Assembly (NCBI GenBank): GCA_016716305.1
Contig: JADJWP010000002.1
Location: forward strand, 1,238,501 to 1,302,500
Source of the DNA: Chloracidobacterium sp.
Lineage (GTDB): Bacteria; Acidobacteriota; Blastocatellia; Pyrinomonadales; Pyrinomonadaceae
Length of the DNA stretch: 64,000 bases
Reading direction: 5' to 3'
A program made the position numbers and the translations under genes. The notes under the pieces are model-generated. The model was not told the DNA's origin and did not search any database. It was given only the letters and a program-made list of their open reading frames with translations. Below, one piece after another: positions 37,338 through 45,353 of the stretch; position 1 is the stretch's first letter, and the number at the start of each line of letters is the position of its first letter.

Positions 37338-37640
37338 TCATCGCCGGCCGAGGGCATCCTTCCATCGTTTTCCCCACGAACGCCCGGTGCGAATGTCAGC
37401 GAACTCGTTATGCGGCTCGACGAGGGAGAATCGATACTCCTCGCCGCCTACACAAAACTTGAACCCGCCGCCGAAGTAATACCACGGAAAGGTAATGCCG
37501 CTTATTTCGTCGATCGGTACGTCGAATCGAGGGCTGTCGTCCTCAATGTAACTCAAGCGTCCGTTGGAAAGGCTAAGCGTGCCTGGCTCGCTGTCTCTGA
37601 GGCCGGTGAGCCGCCAGACCGGTGTGCTGATCGAGGTCAT
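37338..37640 (-). CDS. Small PH-like domain protein (hypothetical)
   Basis: A 100-residue protein. The open frame runs up to 37907, but its upstream part overlaps the divergent kinase gene and lacks coding character. The ATG at 37640 (or the in-frame ATG at 37661) gives a compact beta-rich protein: P-G-T-L-S-L-S-N-G-R-L-S-Y-I-E, I-D-E-I-S-G-I-T-F-P-W-Y-Y-F-G-G-G-F-K-F and R-F-S-L-V. This alternation resembles bacterial PH-like domains. It has no signal peptide or membrane span. Function unknown. Confidence 0.65.
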   Translation of the reverse strand: MTSISTPVWRLTGLRDSEPGTLSLSNGRLSYIEDDSPRFDVPIDEISGITFPWYYFGGGFKFCVGGEEYRFSLVEPHNEFADIRTGRSWGKRWKDALGRR

Positions 37641-37688
37641 CAGAGGGCATTTTAGCGCCATTCGGCGGACTGTCCTATAATCGAGCGA

Positions 37689-38750
37689 ATGACCGAGTCG
37701 ATCAACGAAACCATAGCACCGCGTGAAGGCATCGAGACAGCCAAATTGGGAGTGTACGTCAACGCTCGGATCGGCGGGGTTCAGACCGAGGTTGGCGTGC
37801 GGCAGTTTCCCGGCGGGAGCTCGAACCTGACCTACCTGATCACGATCGGCGATGAAGAATTCGTTCTCCGCCGTCCGCCTTATGGCAACACGGTCAAGAC
37901 TGCCCATGACATGCGGCGTGAGTATGATGTCTTGTCAAAACTCTCGGCGGTTTATACCGCGGCTCCGAAGCCGCTTCTTTTTTGCGATGACAATGACGTG
38001 ATCGGATCAGAGTTCTACCTTATGGAGAGGCGGCGGGGTCTGATCATTCGCGGAGCCGCTCCCCCGGAGATGGAGAATTCGTCAGAGTTGCAGCGGTCGG
38101 TTTGTCGGGCATTTATCGGCAATCTTGCGGACCTGCACAACCTGAACTATGCGGCGGCGGGCCTCGGCGATCTCGGACGGCCTGAGGGCTATCCGCGCCG
38201 GCAGGTCGAGGGCTGGACGAAGCGATACTTTGCGGCGAAGACCGATGAGCATCCGGAACTCGAAGCGGCGATCGAATGGCTCAATGCCAACATTCCGCCC
38301 GAATCCGGTGCCTCACTCATTCACAACGATTACAAGTTCGACAACGTGATGCTCGACCCCGATGACCTGACGCGTATCACAGCAGTGCTCGATTGGGAGA
38401 TGGTCACGGTCGGCGACCCCTTGATGGACCTCGGAACCACGCTCGGCTATTGGATATCAGCCGACGCCGGTGAAGAAATGATGCGGATGCCATTCAATCC
38501 GTATGTGCTTATGAAGAACGTTTCGCGAAGAGAGTTGGTGGAAATGTACGCGGAAATTTCGGGCCGGGACGTGTCGAACATTCTCTACTACTACGTCTTT
38601 GGGACCTTTAAGATCGCCGTGATCGCTCAGCAGATCTATGCGAGATATGTAAAAGGACTTACTCAGGACAAGCGATTCGCAAACTTTGACCGCTTCGTCT
38701 GCGCTCTCGGTCGCATTGCCGGGCACACTATTCAAAAACGCTCAGTTTGA
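37689..38750 (+). CDS. APH-fold phosphotransferase (ACAD10/11 kinase-domain type)
   Basis: A 353-residue kinase-like protein. The nucleotide-binding N-lobe has R-Q-F-P-G-G-S-S-N-L-T-Y and F-V-L-R-R-P-P near residue 60. The catalytic loop is H212-N-D214-Y-K-F-D-N219 and the metal site is D235-W-E. These are the signatures of the phosphotransferase family found fused to acyl-CoA dehydrogenase in ACAD10/11 and as the separate protein LvaA in levulinate catabolism, where it phosphorylates 4-hydroxyacyl-CoA. The acyl-CoA dehydrogenase at 35138-36337 is a plausible partner (inference). It converges on preA with a 9-base overlap at the 3' ends. Confidence 0.9.
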   Translation: MTESINETIAPREGIETAKLGVYVNARIGGVQTEVGVRQFPGGSSNLTYLITIGDEEFVLRRPPYGNTVKTAHDMRREYDVLSKLSAVYTAAPKPLLFCDDNDVIGSEFYLMERRRGLIIRGAAPPEMENSSELQRSVCRAFIGNLADLHNLNYAAAGLGDLGRPEGYPRRQVEGWTKRYFAAKTDEHPELEAAIEWLNANIPPESGASLIHNDYKFDNVMLDPDDLTRITAVLDWEMVTVGDPLMDLGTTLGYWISADAGEEMMRMPFNPYVLMKNVSRRELVEMYAEISGRDVSNILYYYVFGTFKIAVIAQQIYARYVKGLTQDKRFANFDRFVCALGRIAGHTIQKRSV

Positions 38751-39995
38751 ATCGCCGCCTGTTCGCTGCTTCCACGTTTGGGGATTTGACCCATCGTCGC
38801 GGCGCAGCATTGTGATCGCACCAGGTGATGGACAGACAAGAGCGCAGAGGTTGCAGCCGACACATTCTTCTTCTATCACTCGCGGGTAGCGATGGCCGTT
38901 GGATTGGACGAATTCGAACGACTGGTGGGCGCCGTCCTCGCAGGCGATGTAGCAGAGGTTGCATCGGATGCAGTGCTCTTCGTTGACGTGGGCCTTGACG
39001 TCGTAGTTCAGATCGAGGTTGCCCCAGTCGGTTACGCGGTTGACGGACTTGCCGACGATGTCGTTGACCGAGGCGAAGCCTTTCTCGTCGAGATACGTGT
39101 TCAAGCCGTCGATCATGTCTTCGACGATGCGATACCCGTAATGCATCACCGCCGTGCATACCTGAACGTTGCCGGCACCGAGCAGCATGAACTCCACCGC
39201 GTCGCGCCATGTCGAAATACCACCGATGCCGCTGATCGGGATGTTGAACTCCGGATCGCGTGCAAGCTCGCTCACCATATTCAACGCTATGGGTTTGACC
39301 GCCGGCCCGCAGTAACCGCCGTGGGCCGCTTTCCCATTAACGTTTGGATACGGAACAAGCGTGTCGATATCGACGCCGATCACCGAGTTGATCGTGTTTA
39401 TCAGCGAAACCGCATCGGCACCGCCTTTCATCGCCGCACGTCCCGGCGGCCCGATATGGGCGACGTTCGGTGTCAGTTTTACGATCACCGGTATTTCGCT
39501 GACCTCTTTCACCCATTCCGTCACCATGCAGGTGTATTCAGGCACCTGGCCCATCGCGGCTCCCATTCCGCGTTCGCTCATGCCATGCGGGCAGCCGAAA
39601 TTCAGTTCAAACCCGTCGCATCCGGTGTCCTGTGACCGCTTGACGATCTCGTGCCATGCTTCCCTTTTTGACTCGACCATCAGCGACACGATGACCGCGT
39701 GGTTCGGATATTTCTTTTTGCACTCGGCGACCTCTTTCAGGTTGACCTCAAGCGGCCGGTCGGTGATCAGCTCGATGTTGTTGAGCCCGATCATCCGCGT
39801 CGACCCGTGATCGATCGCCGCCAACCGCGACGAAACATTTACGATCGGTTCACCCAACGTCTTCCAAACCGCACCGCCCCAACCCGCATCAAACGCGCGC
39901 TCGATCATCGAACCCATATTCGTCGGCGGCGCCGACGCGAGCCAGAATGGATTTGGTGACTTGATCCCGGCGAAGTTGATACGTAGATCTGCCAT
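38742..39995 (-). CDS. preA: NAD-dependent dihydropyrimidine dehydrogenase, subunit PreA
   Basis: A 417-residue protein. An FMN-binding dihydroorotate-dehydrogenase-like barrel contains N-F-G-C-P-H-G-M-S-E-R-G-M-G, whose Ser/Cys-loop context matches dihydropyrimidine dehydrogenases. Two C-terminal 4Fe-4S motifs follow: C342-x2-C345-x2-C348-x3-C352 and C378-x2-C381-x2-C384-x3-C388. With PreT it reduces uracil and thymine to the dihydro forms, the first step of the reductive pathway. PreT lies at 43441, with toxin-antitoxin and transporter genes in between. Confidence 0.95.
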   Translation of the reverse strand: MADLRINFAGIKSPNPFWLASAPPTNMGSMIERAFDAGWGGAVWKTLGEPIVNVSSRLAAIDHGSTRMIGLNNIELITDRPLEVNLKEVAECKKKYPNHAVIVSLMVESKREAWHEIVKRSQDTGCDGFELNFGCPHGMSERGMGAAMGQVPEYTCMVTEWVKEVSEIPVIVKLTPNVAHIGPPGRAAMKGGADAVSLINTINSVIGVDIDTLVPYPNVNGKAAHGGYCGPAVKPIALNMVSELARDPEFNIPISGIGGISTWRDAVEFMLLGAGNVQVCTAVMHYGYRIVEDMIDGLNTYLDEKGFASVNDIVGKSVNRVTDWGNLDLNYDVKAHVNEEHCIRCNLCYIACEDGAHQSFEFVQSNGHRYPRVIEEECVGCNLCALVCPSPGAITMLRRDDGSNPQTWKQRTGGDSN

Positions 39996-39998
39996 ACG

Positions 39999-40658
39999 TT
40001 ATCGGATTCTAAACCTACTTCGATAAAGTAGATAGTAAAGGAAAGTGCAAAGTACCAAAACCAAACCCGCGTCGAATAGCGAATACTCGGATGATGGCGG
40101 CGTTGACCTTACCTCGACCGGTACTTCTCCTAGCTCGTTTTCTGTTGTACTCGGCCGCTCCTCGTTACTATTTGTCAGCATTTCGTCAACTACAGCGAGC
40201 CTAGTAAGGCTCCTCCTAAGCTTTGTCTCGCGAACAACCTTCGATAGTTTATCCAATTCGTCGAGCTCACTAAATCGCCAGGGATAATCCGAGCTTACTG
40301 TGCCATCGCTTTCTACTTCCAGAAGCCAGATCCCCTTAACGTTTTCATCACCTTTATGTTCAACACGAGGACAGGCGATCATCGACGAGTTTTGCCACTT
40401 GATAAAGATCTTATCGCCGGACTTAAGTATGTCGCCGGACGTTGTTTTATCATTTCCTGCGATCACTTTCTCGACGACAATGAACCCTTCAGAATAGTCG
40501 ACATTGTCCCGAGTGAATTCGCTAACGTTTTGTAACGTGCCGACCAGGATCAAATCAGAATCCTTTACAAGCTCCGCAGTCGATATCAATGCCCACTTTG
40601 CGATGAGATTGGAAGACAACGAAAGAGCAATGACTATAGTAAGGATCGATCTTTTCAT
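39999..40658 (-). CDS. Exported single-span hypothetical protein
   Basis: A 219-residue protein. Residues 1-19 form a signal peptide. The mature part has the segment S-T-A-E-L-V-K-D-S-D-L-I-L-V-G-T-L-Q-N-V, a pattern seen in many uncharacterised exported proteins, then beta-rich sequence with I-F-I-K-W. A charged middle (about 140-190) leads to a C-terminal membrane span (about 195-212, F-D-A-G-L-V-L-V-L-C-T-F-L-Y-Y-L-L-Y) and a basic end. This resembles a surface protein anchored by its C-terminus. The gene is AT-richer than the pyrimidine genes around it, as is the adjacent BrnTA pair, suggesting an inserted segment. Confidence 0.7.
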   Translation of the reverse strand: MKRSILTIVIALSLSSNLIAKWALISTAELVKDSDLILVGTLQNVSEFTRDNVDYSEGFIVVEKVIAGNDKTTSGDILKSGDKIFIKWQNSSMIACPRVEHKGDENVKGIWLLEVESDGTVSSDYPWRFSELDELDKLSKVVRETKLRRSLTRLAVVDEMLTNSNEERPSTTENELGEVPVEVRSTPPSSEYSLFDAGLVLVLCTFLYYLLYRSRFRIR

Positions 40659-40740
40659 AATGGCATTTGGGTAACGGAGCCTAATCTATAGAATATAGAC
40701 GCGCGAAAAGGAATATTGTTCCCAAACCTACTCGAGTCCT

Positions 40741-41118
40741 TTAAACCCCTTCCAGCTTCTTCTTCAACGCCTTCAAAAACTTCTTGTTGTTCAGAATATC
40801 CTGCCCGACCGACTCCGTGTCGGAAGAACGATTTTCCATCACTTTCCTAAGTTCGTTGTTGATCTGCGTTTGATAGGGAGCTGCGTTCGGTTGCTCAGCG
40901 CGTTGCTTGAAGTAATCGAGTACTTCCCCATCGAGGTAGATCGAAACCTTGACCTTATTGCTCTTATTCAATTTTTCGGCCCAACGCGAGCGTCGAAACT
41001 TGTGAACACCGACGGGCATCATGTCGTCAGCGTCCCAACCTTTCGCCAGGCCCTTATCGTACTCTTCCTGCGTCATTTCGAAGAGAACTTCTTTCTCAGA
41101 ACTTTTTTGCTTCCTCAT
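40741..41118 (-). CDS. brnA: BrnA-type ribbon-helix-helix antitoxin
   Basis: A 125-residue protein. The central K-V-K-V-S-I-Y-L-D-G-E-V-L-D-Y-F-K-Q-R-A and Q-T-Q-I-N-N-E-L-R-K-V-M stretch is the BrnA/CopG DNA-binding ribbon-helix-helix unit. The N-terminal 50 residues (with M-T-Q-E-E-Y-D-K) contact the toxin in known family members. A Lys-rich C-terminal helix extends it. It overlaps the toxin gene by 23 bases, with the toxin first, the usual brnT-brnA order. It is expected to neutralise BrnT and repress the shared promoter. Confidence 0.88.
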   Translation of the reverse strand: MRKQKSSEKEVLFEMTQEEYDKGLAKGWDADDMMPVGVHKFRRSRWAEKLNKSNKVKVSIYLDGEVLDYFKQRAEQPNAAPYQTQINNELRKVMENRSSDTESVGQDILNNKKFLKALKKKLEGV

Positions 41119-41380
41119 ATATCCTGGATTCAGTCCGGCTCGCCTTTCGAGCTGAGATTATGCGGATCTTATCGCTGCCCTTGATAGTGTGAGCAACTAT
41201 CAAAAGCCGAACATCCGACCGGCCGATCAATGTGAATCGCTGCTCTTCATCGGAGGAATGGGCATCGTCAATATCATCCACAGCGAATGGGTCGTAGAAC
41301 GCTTCGACAGCCTCAGTAAACGAAACGCCGTGCTTTTTGAAATTCGCTTCGGCTTTTCGCGGGTCCCATTCAAACTCCAT
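41096..41380 (-). CDS. brnT: BrnT-family ribonuclease toxin
   Basis: A 94-residue protein of canonical BrnT length. The signature F-E-W-D-P-R-K-A-E-A-N-F-K-K-H-G-V-S-F-T-E-A opens the protein, followed by R-F-T-L-I-G-R-S and the C-terminal I-R-I-I-S-A-R-K-A-S-R-T-E. BrnT is a RelE-fold ribonuclease that stops translation. Its -10 box lies only five bases before the ATG, so the mRNA may have no leader. The module sits between preA and the AbgT transporter gene. Confidence 0.92.
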   Translation of the reverse strand: MEFEWDPRKAEANFKKHGVSFTEAVEAFYDPFAVDDIDDAHSSDEEQRFTLIGRSDVRLLIVAHTIKGSDKIRIISARKASRTESRIYEEAKKF

Positions 41381-41385
41381 TGACT

Positions 41386-41413
41386 AGTATACCTACATGT
41401 ATGGATATATCAA
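41386..41413 (-). promoter_or_regulatory. brnT: brnTA promoter, probably leaderless
   Basis: Minus strand: TTGATA (41408-41413), a 16-base spacer and TATACT (41386-41391), then AGTCA and the ATG at 41380. Transcription would start at or next to the A of the start codon. An imperfect GTATAC/GGTATAC-type symmetry around the -10 could be the BrnA operator. Confidence 0.5.
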
Positions 41414-41442
41414 GATATTTGCCGGGACCTTCTCCGTCGGGG

Positions 41443-41607
41443 CTAGAATGTCCCTGGCTGGTCTTCCGCCGGCATTATGTTCTCGGCGTCGGGTTCGTGT
41501 TCATGATGGATGCCGGGAACGGGGTGAACAGCTTCTTCAGGCGGAACACCGGTTTCGTCGACCGTGTCTTCATGTTCAGGTTCCTGGTCTATGTCATTTC
41601 TTTGCAT
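41443..41607 (-). CDS. Small acidic protein downstream of abgT
   Basis: A 54-residue protein, rich in Glu, Asp, Pro and His, beginning M-Q-R-N-D-I-D-Q-E-P-E-H-E-D and ending P-G-T-F. GGAGG lies eight bases before the ATG, and the gene starts 15 bases after the abgT stop, so it is probably read on the same transcript. It has no hydrophobic stretch. The His/acidic mix (H-H-E-H-E-P-D) might bind metal, but this is speculative. I recognise no family. Confidence 0.5.
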   Translation of the reverse strand: MQRNDIDQEPEHEDTVDETGVPPEEAVHPVPGIHHEHEPDAENIMPAEDQPGTF

Positions 41608-41622
41608 ATTCGCGCCTCCGAT

Positions 41623-43383
41623 CTACGGATATGTATATGGTGCTTGAATGCCAAGCGGTATGCCGAGTGCCCAATAAATAATAAGAAAGATGATCCACGT
41701 GATCATGAATACGACCGTGTAAGGCAGCATCAATGACACGAGGGTCCCGATCCCGGTGTTCTTCACATATCTTTGAGCAAAAACGACGACGAGCGGGAAA
41801 TAGGGCATCAGCGGTGTGATGATATTGGTCGTCGAATCGCCGATCCGGTACGCGGCCTGAGCCAATTCGGGCGACATACCCAATTGCATTAAAAGAGGAA
41901 CAAATATCGGAGCAAGCAATGCCCATTTGGCCGATGCCGAGCCGATCAGCAAATTAACAAATGCAGTGAGCAAAATTATGCCGATGATAGTAACCTGCGG
42001 CGGAAGTGCCAACGACTGCAGCGCACCAGCGCCTTTAAGGGCGAGCAACGCGCCGAGATTAGATTGCCCGAATGCGGCGATAAAGAGCGACGCAAAGAAT
42101 GCGAGAACGATGTAGTAGCCCATCGTGCTCATCGTCTTGCTCATTCCCTGAACAATGTCCTTATGGCTCTTGACCGTTCCGGCTACATAGCCGTGAACGA
42201 TGCCCGGTATCAGGAACAGCAAGAAAATAAGAGAAACGATCGAGAGCATCAGCGGTGCCGACGAAGCCGTCAACTGCGGCGAAACCGGCTCGGCATTCTG
42301 TTGGAACGCCTCGCCGTATTTCTTTGCGTTCTCCTCGCCAAGGCGGGATTTCAACGCATTGTCGTAGGCGGTCTTTCCGAATATCTCCTGCCCGACTATC
42401 GGGGCCGCTTTCGCAAGCACGTCGTCAGGTACGCCCGAAGCTCTCAATCGATCGACAGATGCCTGTGAGACGCGAAAACCGGGAGCCGAACGCATGGGCG
42501 AATTCTCAGGGATCGACACGGCCACCAGGATGCCGATGCCGATCAGCATCGCAGCAAGCCCTGCGATCAACCCTTTTCGCTCCGCCGCTCCGAGTTCTTC
42601 CATCTTTGGCATTTCATCGGGATCGCCGTCGATCTCTGCGGTCTTACGGAGTCGCGGCTCGATGATCTTGTCGGTAAGGAACCAGCCCACCCCGACGAGC
42701 ATCAATGTCGACGATGCAGTGAAGTACCAATTAGAGAGCGGGTTTACGACGTATGACGCATTAATGATCTGTGCACCTGACTGTGTTAATCCAGCCAAAA
42801 GCGGATCAAGGCTGGCCGGAATGAAGTTTGCGCTGAAGCCGCCGGAAACGCCGGCGAATGCCGCGGCGATCCCGGCCAGCGGATGCCGGCCAGCCGAATA
42901 GAAGATCACGCCCCCGAGCGGGATGACCAGAACGTACCCGGCATCGGCGGCCGTATGGCTGATGATGCCGACGAAAATGATCATCGGCGTCAGCAATGCC
43001 GGCGACGTGAAGCTCAGCAGTCCTTTAAGCGATGCATTTATGAATCCGGTATGCTCGGCGACGCCGACGCCAAGGAGCGCGACGAGTACGACACCAAGCG
43101 GATGAAAGCTCGTAAAGGTCGTGACCATGTTCGACAAAAATGCCGCGATGGCCGTGCCGGTCATCTGGTTGTTTATTACCAGCGCTTTCCCTGACCTCGG
43201 ATCGATCTCGGCAAATGTCATTGTCGAGAGGATCGCTGAGAGTATCCAGACAACGAAAAGCAACAAAAGGAAAAGCGCGGCAGGATCTGGCAGTTTGTTT
43301 CCGACCCGTTCGATCAGATCCAGAGCCTTCTCGACAAAACTTGTAGATTTGATGACTTCGGCTGAACCGTTTTCATTTTCCAT
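41623..43383 (-). CDS. abgT: AbgT-family transporter (p-aminobenzoyl-glutamate type)
   Basis: A 586-residue inner-membrane protein with about eleven predicted spans. Family motifs include N-K-L-P-D-P-A-A-L-F near residue 30, A-D-A-G-Y-V-L-V-I-P-L-G near 150 and a C-terminal G-D-S-T-T-N-I-I-T-P-L-M-P-Y-F. A long cytoplasmic or periplasmic insert of about 100 residues lies between the two halves (about 290-375). AbgT proteins import p-aminobenzoyl-glutamate or export sulfonamides. Whether it serves the neighbouring pyrimidine genes, for example by moving an N-carbamoyl amino acid, is inference. Confidence 0.92.
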   Translation of the reverse strand: MENENGSAEVIKSTSFVEKALDLIERVGNKLPDPAALFLLLLFVVWILSAILSTMTFAEIDPRSGKALVINNQMTGTAIAAFLSNMVTTFTSFHPLGVVLVALLGVGVAEHTGFINASLKGLLSFTSPALLTPMIIFVGIISHTAADAGYVLVIPLGGVIFYSAGRHPLAGIAAAFAGVSGGFSANFIPASLDPLLAGLTQSGAQIINASYVVNPLSNWYFTASSTLMLVGVGWFLTDKIIEPRLRKTAEIDGDPDEMPKMEELGAAERKGLIAGLAAMLIGIGILVAVSIPENSPMRSAPGFRVSQASVDRLRASGVPDDVLAKAAPIVGQEIFGKTAYDNALKSRLGEENAKKYGEAFQQNAEPVSPQLTASSAPLMLSIVSLIFLLFLIPGIVHGYVAGTVKSHKDIVQGMSKTMSTMGYYIVLAFFASLFIAAFGQSNLGALLALKGAGALQSLALPPQVTIIGIILLTAFVNLLIGSASAKWALLAPIFVPLLMQLGMSPELAQAAYRIGDSTTNIITPLMPYFPLVVVFAQRYVKNTGIGTLVSLMLPYTVVFMITWIIFLIIYWALGIPLGIQAPYTYP

Positions 43384-43440
43384 AGTTACAATTTACGAAA
43401 TTGCCGCGGGAGAATGGGCTTAGATTTATTTCCAAGAATA

Positions 43441-44841
43441 TTACTTTGTAATCGCCGAACCGGCAAATTCCACATCTTCGGCGAACAGCTGGCGATGTAT
43501 GCCGATCGCAGCAAGCTTGCCCATCTGCGCGGCATCGACAGCCTCAGCACCGCCGTTCACGCAATCGCCGCCGGCAAAGATCATCGGGTCGGTGGTCTGC
43601 ATTCGCTCGTTGACGACAACTCGTCCTAGTTCGTCGGTCGCAATGCCGCAGACCTCTGAAAAGAACGGCGTCATTTTAGTTTGCCCGATCGCCTTTATGA
43701 CCATGTCGCACGGTATCTCGTATTCGCCTTCCGGACCGCTGACCCGGAGTGACGATAAAAGACCAACGCCGCCGATAGCTGTCGGCATGGTGTTCCAGAG
43801 GAATTCCACGCCGTCCTTCTTTGCCAATTCCATCTCATACGCGTAGGCAGGAGCATCTTTTTCTGCCCGGCGATATATCAGTGTCACGCGCTCGGCCCCA
43901 AGCCGTTTCGCCTGTGTCACGGCATCGATCGCGGTGTTTCCGGCCCCGATCACGGCCACGTTTCTGCCGATCCGAATGTCCTTCCAATTGCGCGTTTTTA
44001 TCTGTCGAATGAACTCGAGCGCATCCAATACGCCGTCAAGCTCTTCGCCCTCGATACCCAGTTTTCGGGTTTCGCCAATGCCGACCGCGAGAAAAAGAAC
44101 ATCGTGGGAATCGCGAAGTTCCCGGATGGGAACATCTTTTTGCATTCGGAATTCTTCAACTTTCTCCGGTTCCGATCCGCCAATGGACGCCGATGGCTGC
44201 GATAGATCGCCCACGATACGCGTGTTCGTCCGGATCAAAACGCCCAAAGCCTCGATCTGACCGACCTCAGCAAGCGAATCTGCCTGCGACATTTTGTATT
44301 CGGCCATACCGTAGGTGTCGAGCCCGCCCGGCTTTTCGTTTCGATCGTAGATCGTGACGTCATAGCCGAGCCTCGCGAGGTACATAGCACACGAAAGGCC
44401 CGCCGGACCGCTGCCTATGATACCGACAGACTTTCCGTTCGATTCGCCCTTGGTGAATATCTGCTTGTCGCTGGAGAGGGCGTGGTCGGTAGCGTAACGC
44501 TGAAGGCGCCCGATCTCGATCGGTTTCTGCACCAATGTTTTCTCGACGCATGCACCTTCACACAAGACATCCACCGGGCAGACACGCGCACATGTCGCCC
44601 CGATCGGGTTTGCATCAAAAATGACGCGAGCCGAACCGCTCAGATTGCCGCTCGCGATCTTCTTTATGAAGGACGGAATGTCGATGTGCGTCGGGCAGGC
44701 GTGCATGCACGGCGCATCGTAACAATAGAGGCAGCGGCCAGCTTCGACCGCGGCCTCGGCCGGAGTCATTGCAGGATCTATCTCGGCGAAATTCGCCTCG
44801 ATCTCACCAACGCTCAGAGGTGATCGGAAATTATCGGGCAT
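43441..44841 (-). CDS. preT: NAD-dependent dihydropyrimidine dehydrogenase, subunit PreT (GltD-like)
   Basis: A 466-residue flavoprotein. The N-terminal Fe-S domain holds two four-cysteine sets (C37, C40, C45, C49 and C84, C88, C94, C98). An FAD Rossmann motif G-I-I-G-S-G-P-A-G-L-S-C-A is near residue 138 and a second dinucleotide motif V-A-V-I-G-A-G-N-T-A-I-D-A near 290. The C-terminal F-A-G-G-D-C-V-N-G-G-A-E-A-V-D-A contacts FAD. It is similar in build to the GltD glutamate synthase small subunit, but preA nearby makes PreT the better call. It passes NADH electrons to PreA. Confidence 0.9.
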   Translation of the reverse strand: MPDNFRSPLSVGEIEANFAEIDPAMTPAEAAVEAGRCLYCYDAPCMHACPTHIDIPSFIKKIASGNLSGSARVIFDANPIGATCARVCPVDVLCEGACVEKTLVQKPIEIGRLQRYATDHALSSDKQIFTKGESNGKSVGIIGSGPAGLSCAMYLARLGYDVTIYDRNEKPGGLDTYGMAEYKMSQADSLAEVGQIEALGVLIRTNTRIVGDLSQPSASIGGSEPEKVEEFRMQKDVPIRELRDSHDVLFLAVGIGETRKLGIEGEELDGVLDALEFIRQIKTRNWKDIRIGRNVAVIGAGNTAIDAVTQAKRLGAERVTLIYRRAEKDAPAYAYEMELAKKDGVEFLWNTMPTAIGGVGLLSSLRVSGPEGEYEIPCDMVIKAIGQTKMTPFFSEVCGIATDELGRVVVNERMQTTDPMIFAGGDCVNGGAEAVDAAQMGKLAAIGIHRQLFAEDVEFAGSAITK

Positions 44842-44911
44842 ATCAATTTATGCGGCAACACGACCGGTGGCGAATGTGTCTCTCGAACAGTCGTGCGGAT
44901 GTTTATCGATC

Positions 44912-44933
44912 GTGCCCGGACGCCGTCGGGCAC
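44912..44933. promoter_or_regulatory. Intercistronic hairpin
   Basis: GTGCCCG / CGGGCAC with an 8-base loop, between the Rid-family gene and preT. It has no T-run on the minus strand, so it is probably an mRNA processing or attenuation element, not a full terminator. Confidence 0.35.
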
Positions 44934-44957
44934 ACTCTTTACGGCTCGTATCTCCGC

Positions 44958-45353
44958 CTATAGTTCGGCGTCGGCTTCTATTTCGATCAGCATATCGGGG
45001 TCGATCAATCTTGAAACTTCGACCATCGTTGTCGCGGGCATGATCTCACCAAAATACTCGCCGTGGCCCCGACCAAATTCCTGCCATTTGGAGATGTCGG
45101 TTACGAACATCCGCGTGCGGACGATGTTTTCGAGACTTGCGTCAAAGTGCTTTAATGCTCGTTCGATATTTAAGATGCACTGAACAGTCTGAGCGTATGC
45201 ATCGCCAACGCCGACGATCCTGCTGTTTTCATCGGTCGCAGTGGTGCCGGTGACATAGATGCGGTCGCCAACCCTTACAGCGCGCGAATAGCCGACGATC
45301 GATTCCCATTTTGCTCCCGACGAATATCGCTCTCTATGCTGCACAATGTTCAA
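44958..45353 (-). CDS. Rid (YjgF/YER057c/UK114) family protein
   Basis: A 131-residue trimer-forming Rid-fold protein. It starts at a TTG that overlaps the stop of the nitrilase gene (TTGA); a GTG three codons later is an alternative. The R-I-Y-V-T-G-T-T-A, V-R-T-R-M-F-V-T-D and I-E-I-E-A motifs fit. In RidA the segment P-A-R-S-x-V-E-V carries the Arg that binds the 2-aminoacrylate carboxylate; here it reads P-A-T-T-M-V-E-V, so the deaminase Arg is missing. It may act on a different imine or intermediate, as RutC-type relatives do in pyrimidine breakdown. Confidence 0.88.
   Translation of the reverse strand: MNIVQHRERYSSGAKWESIVGYSRAVRVGDRIYVTGTTATDENSRIVGVGDAYAQTVQCILNIERALKHFDASLENIVRTRMFVTDISKWQEFGRGHGEYFGEIMPATTMVEVSRLIDPDMLIEIEADAEL

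Noticed and set aside
37641..37907. N-terminal extension of the PH-like protein
   Set aside because: It overlaps the divergent kinase gene's start and its promoter region, and the sequence is not domain-like; the ATG at 37640 (or 37661) fits better.
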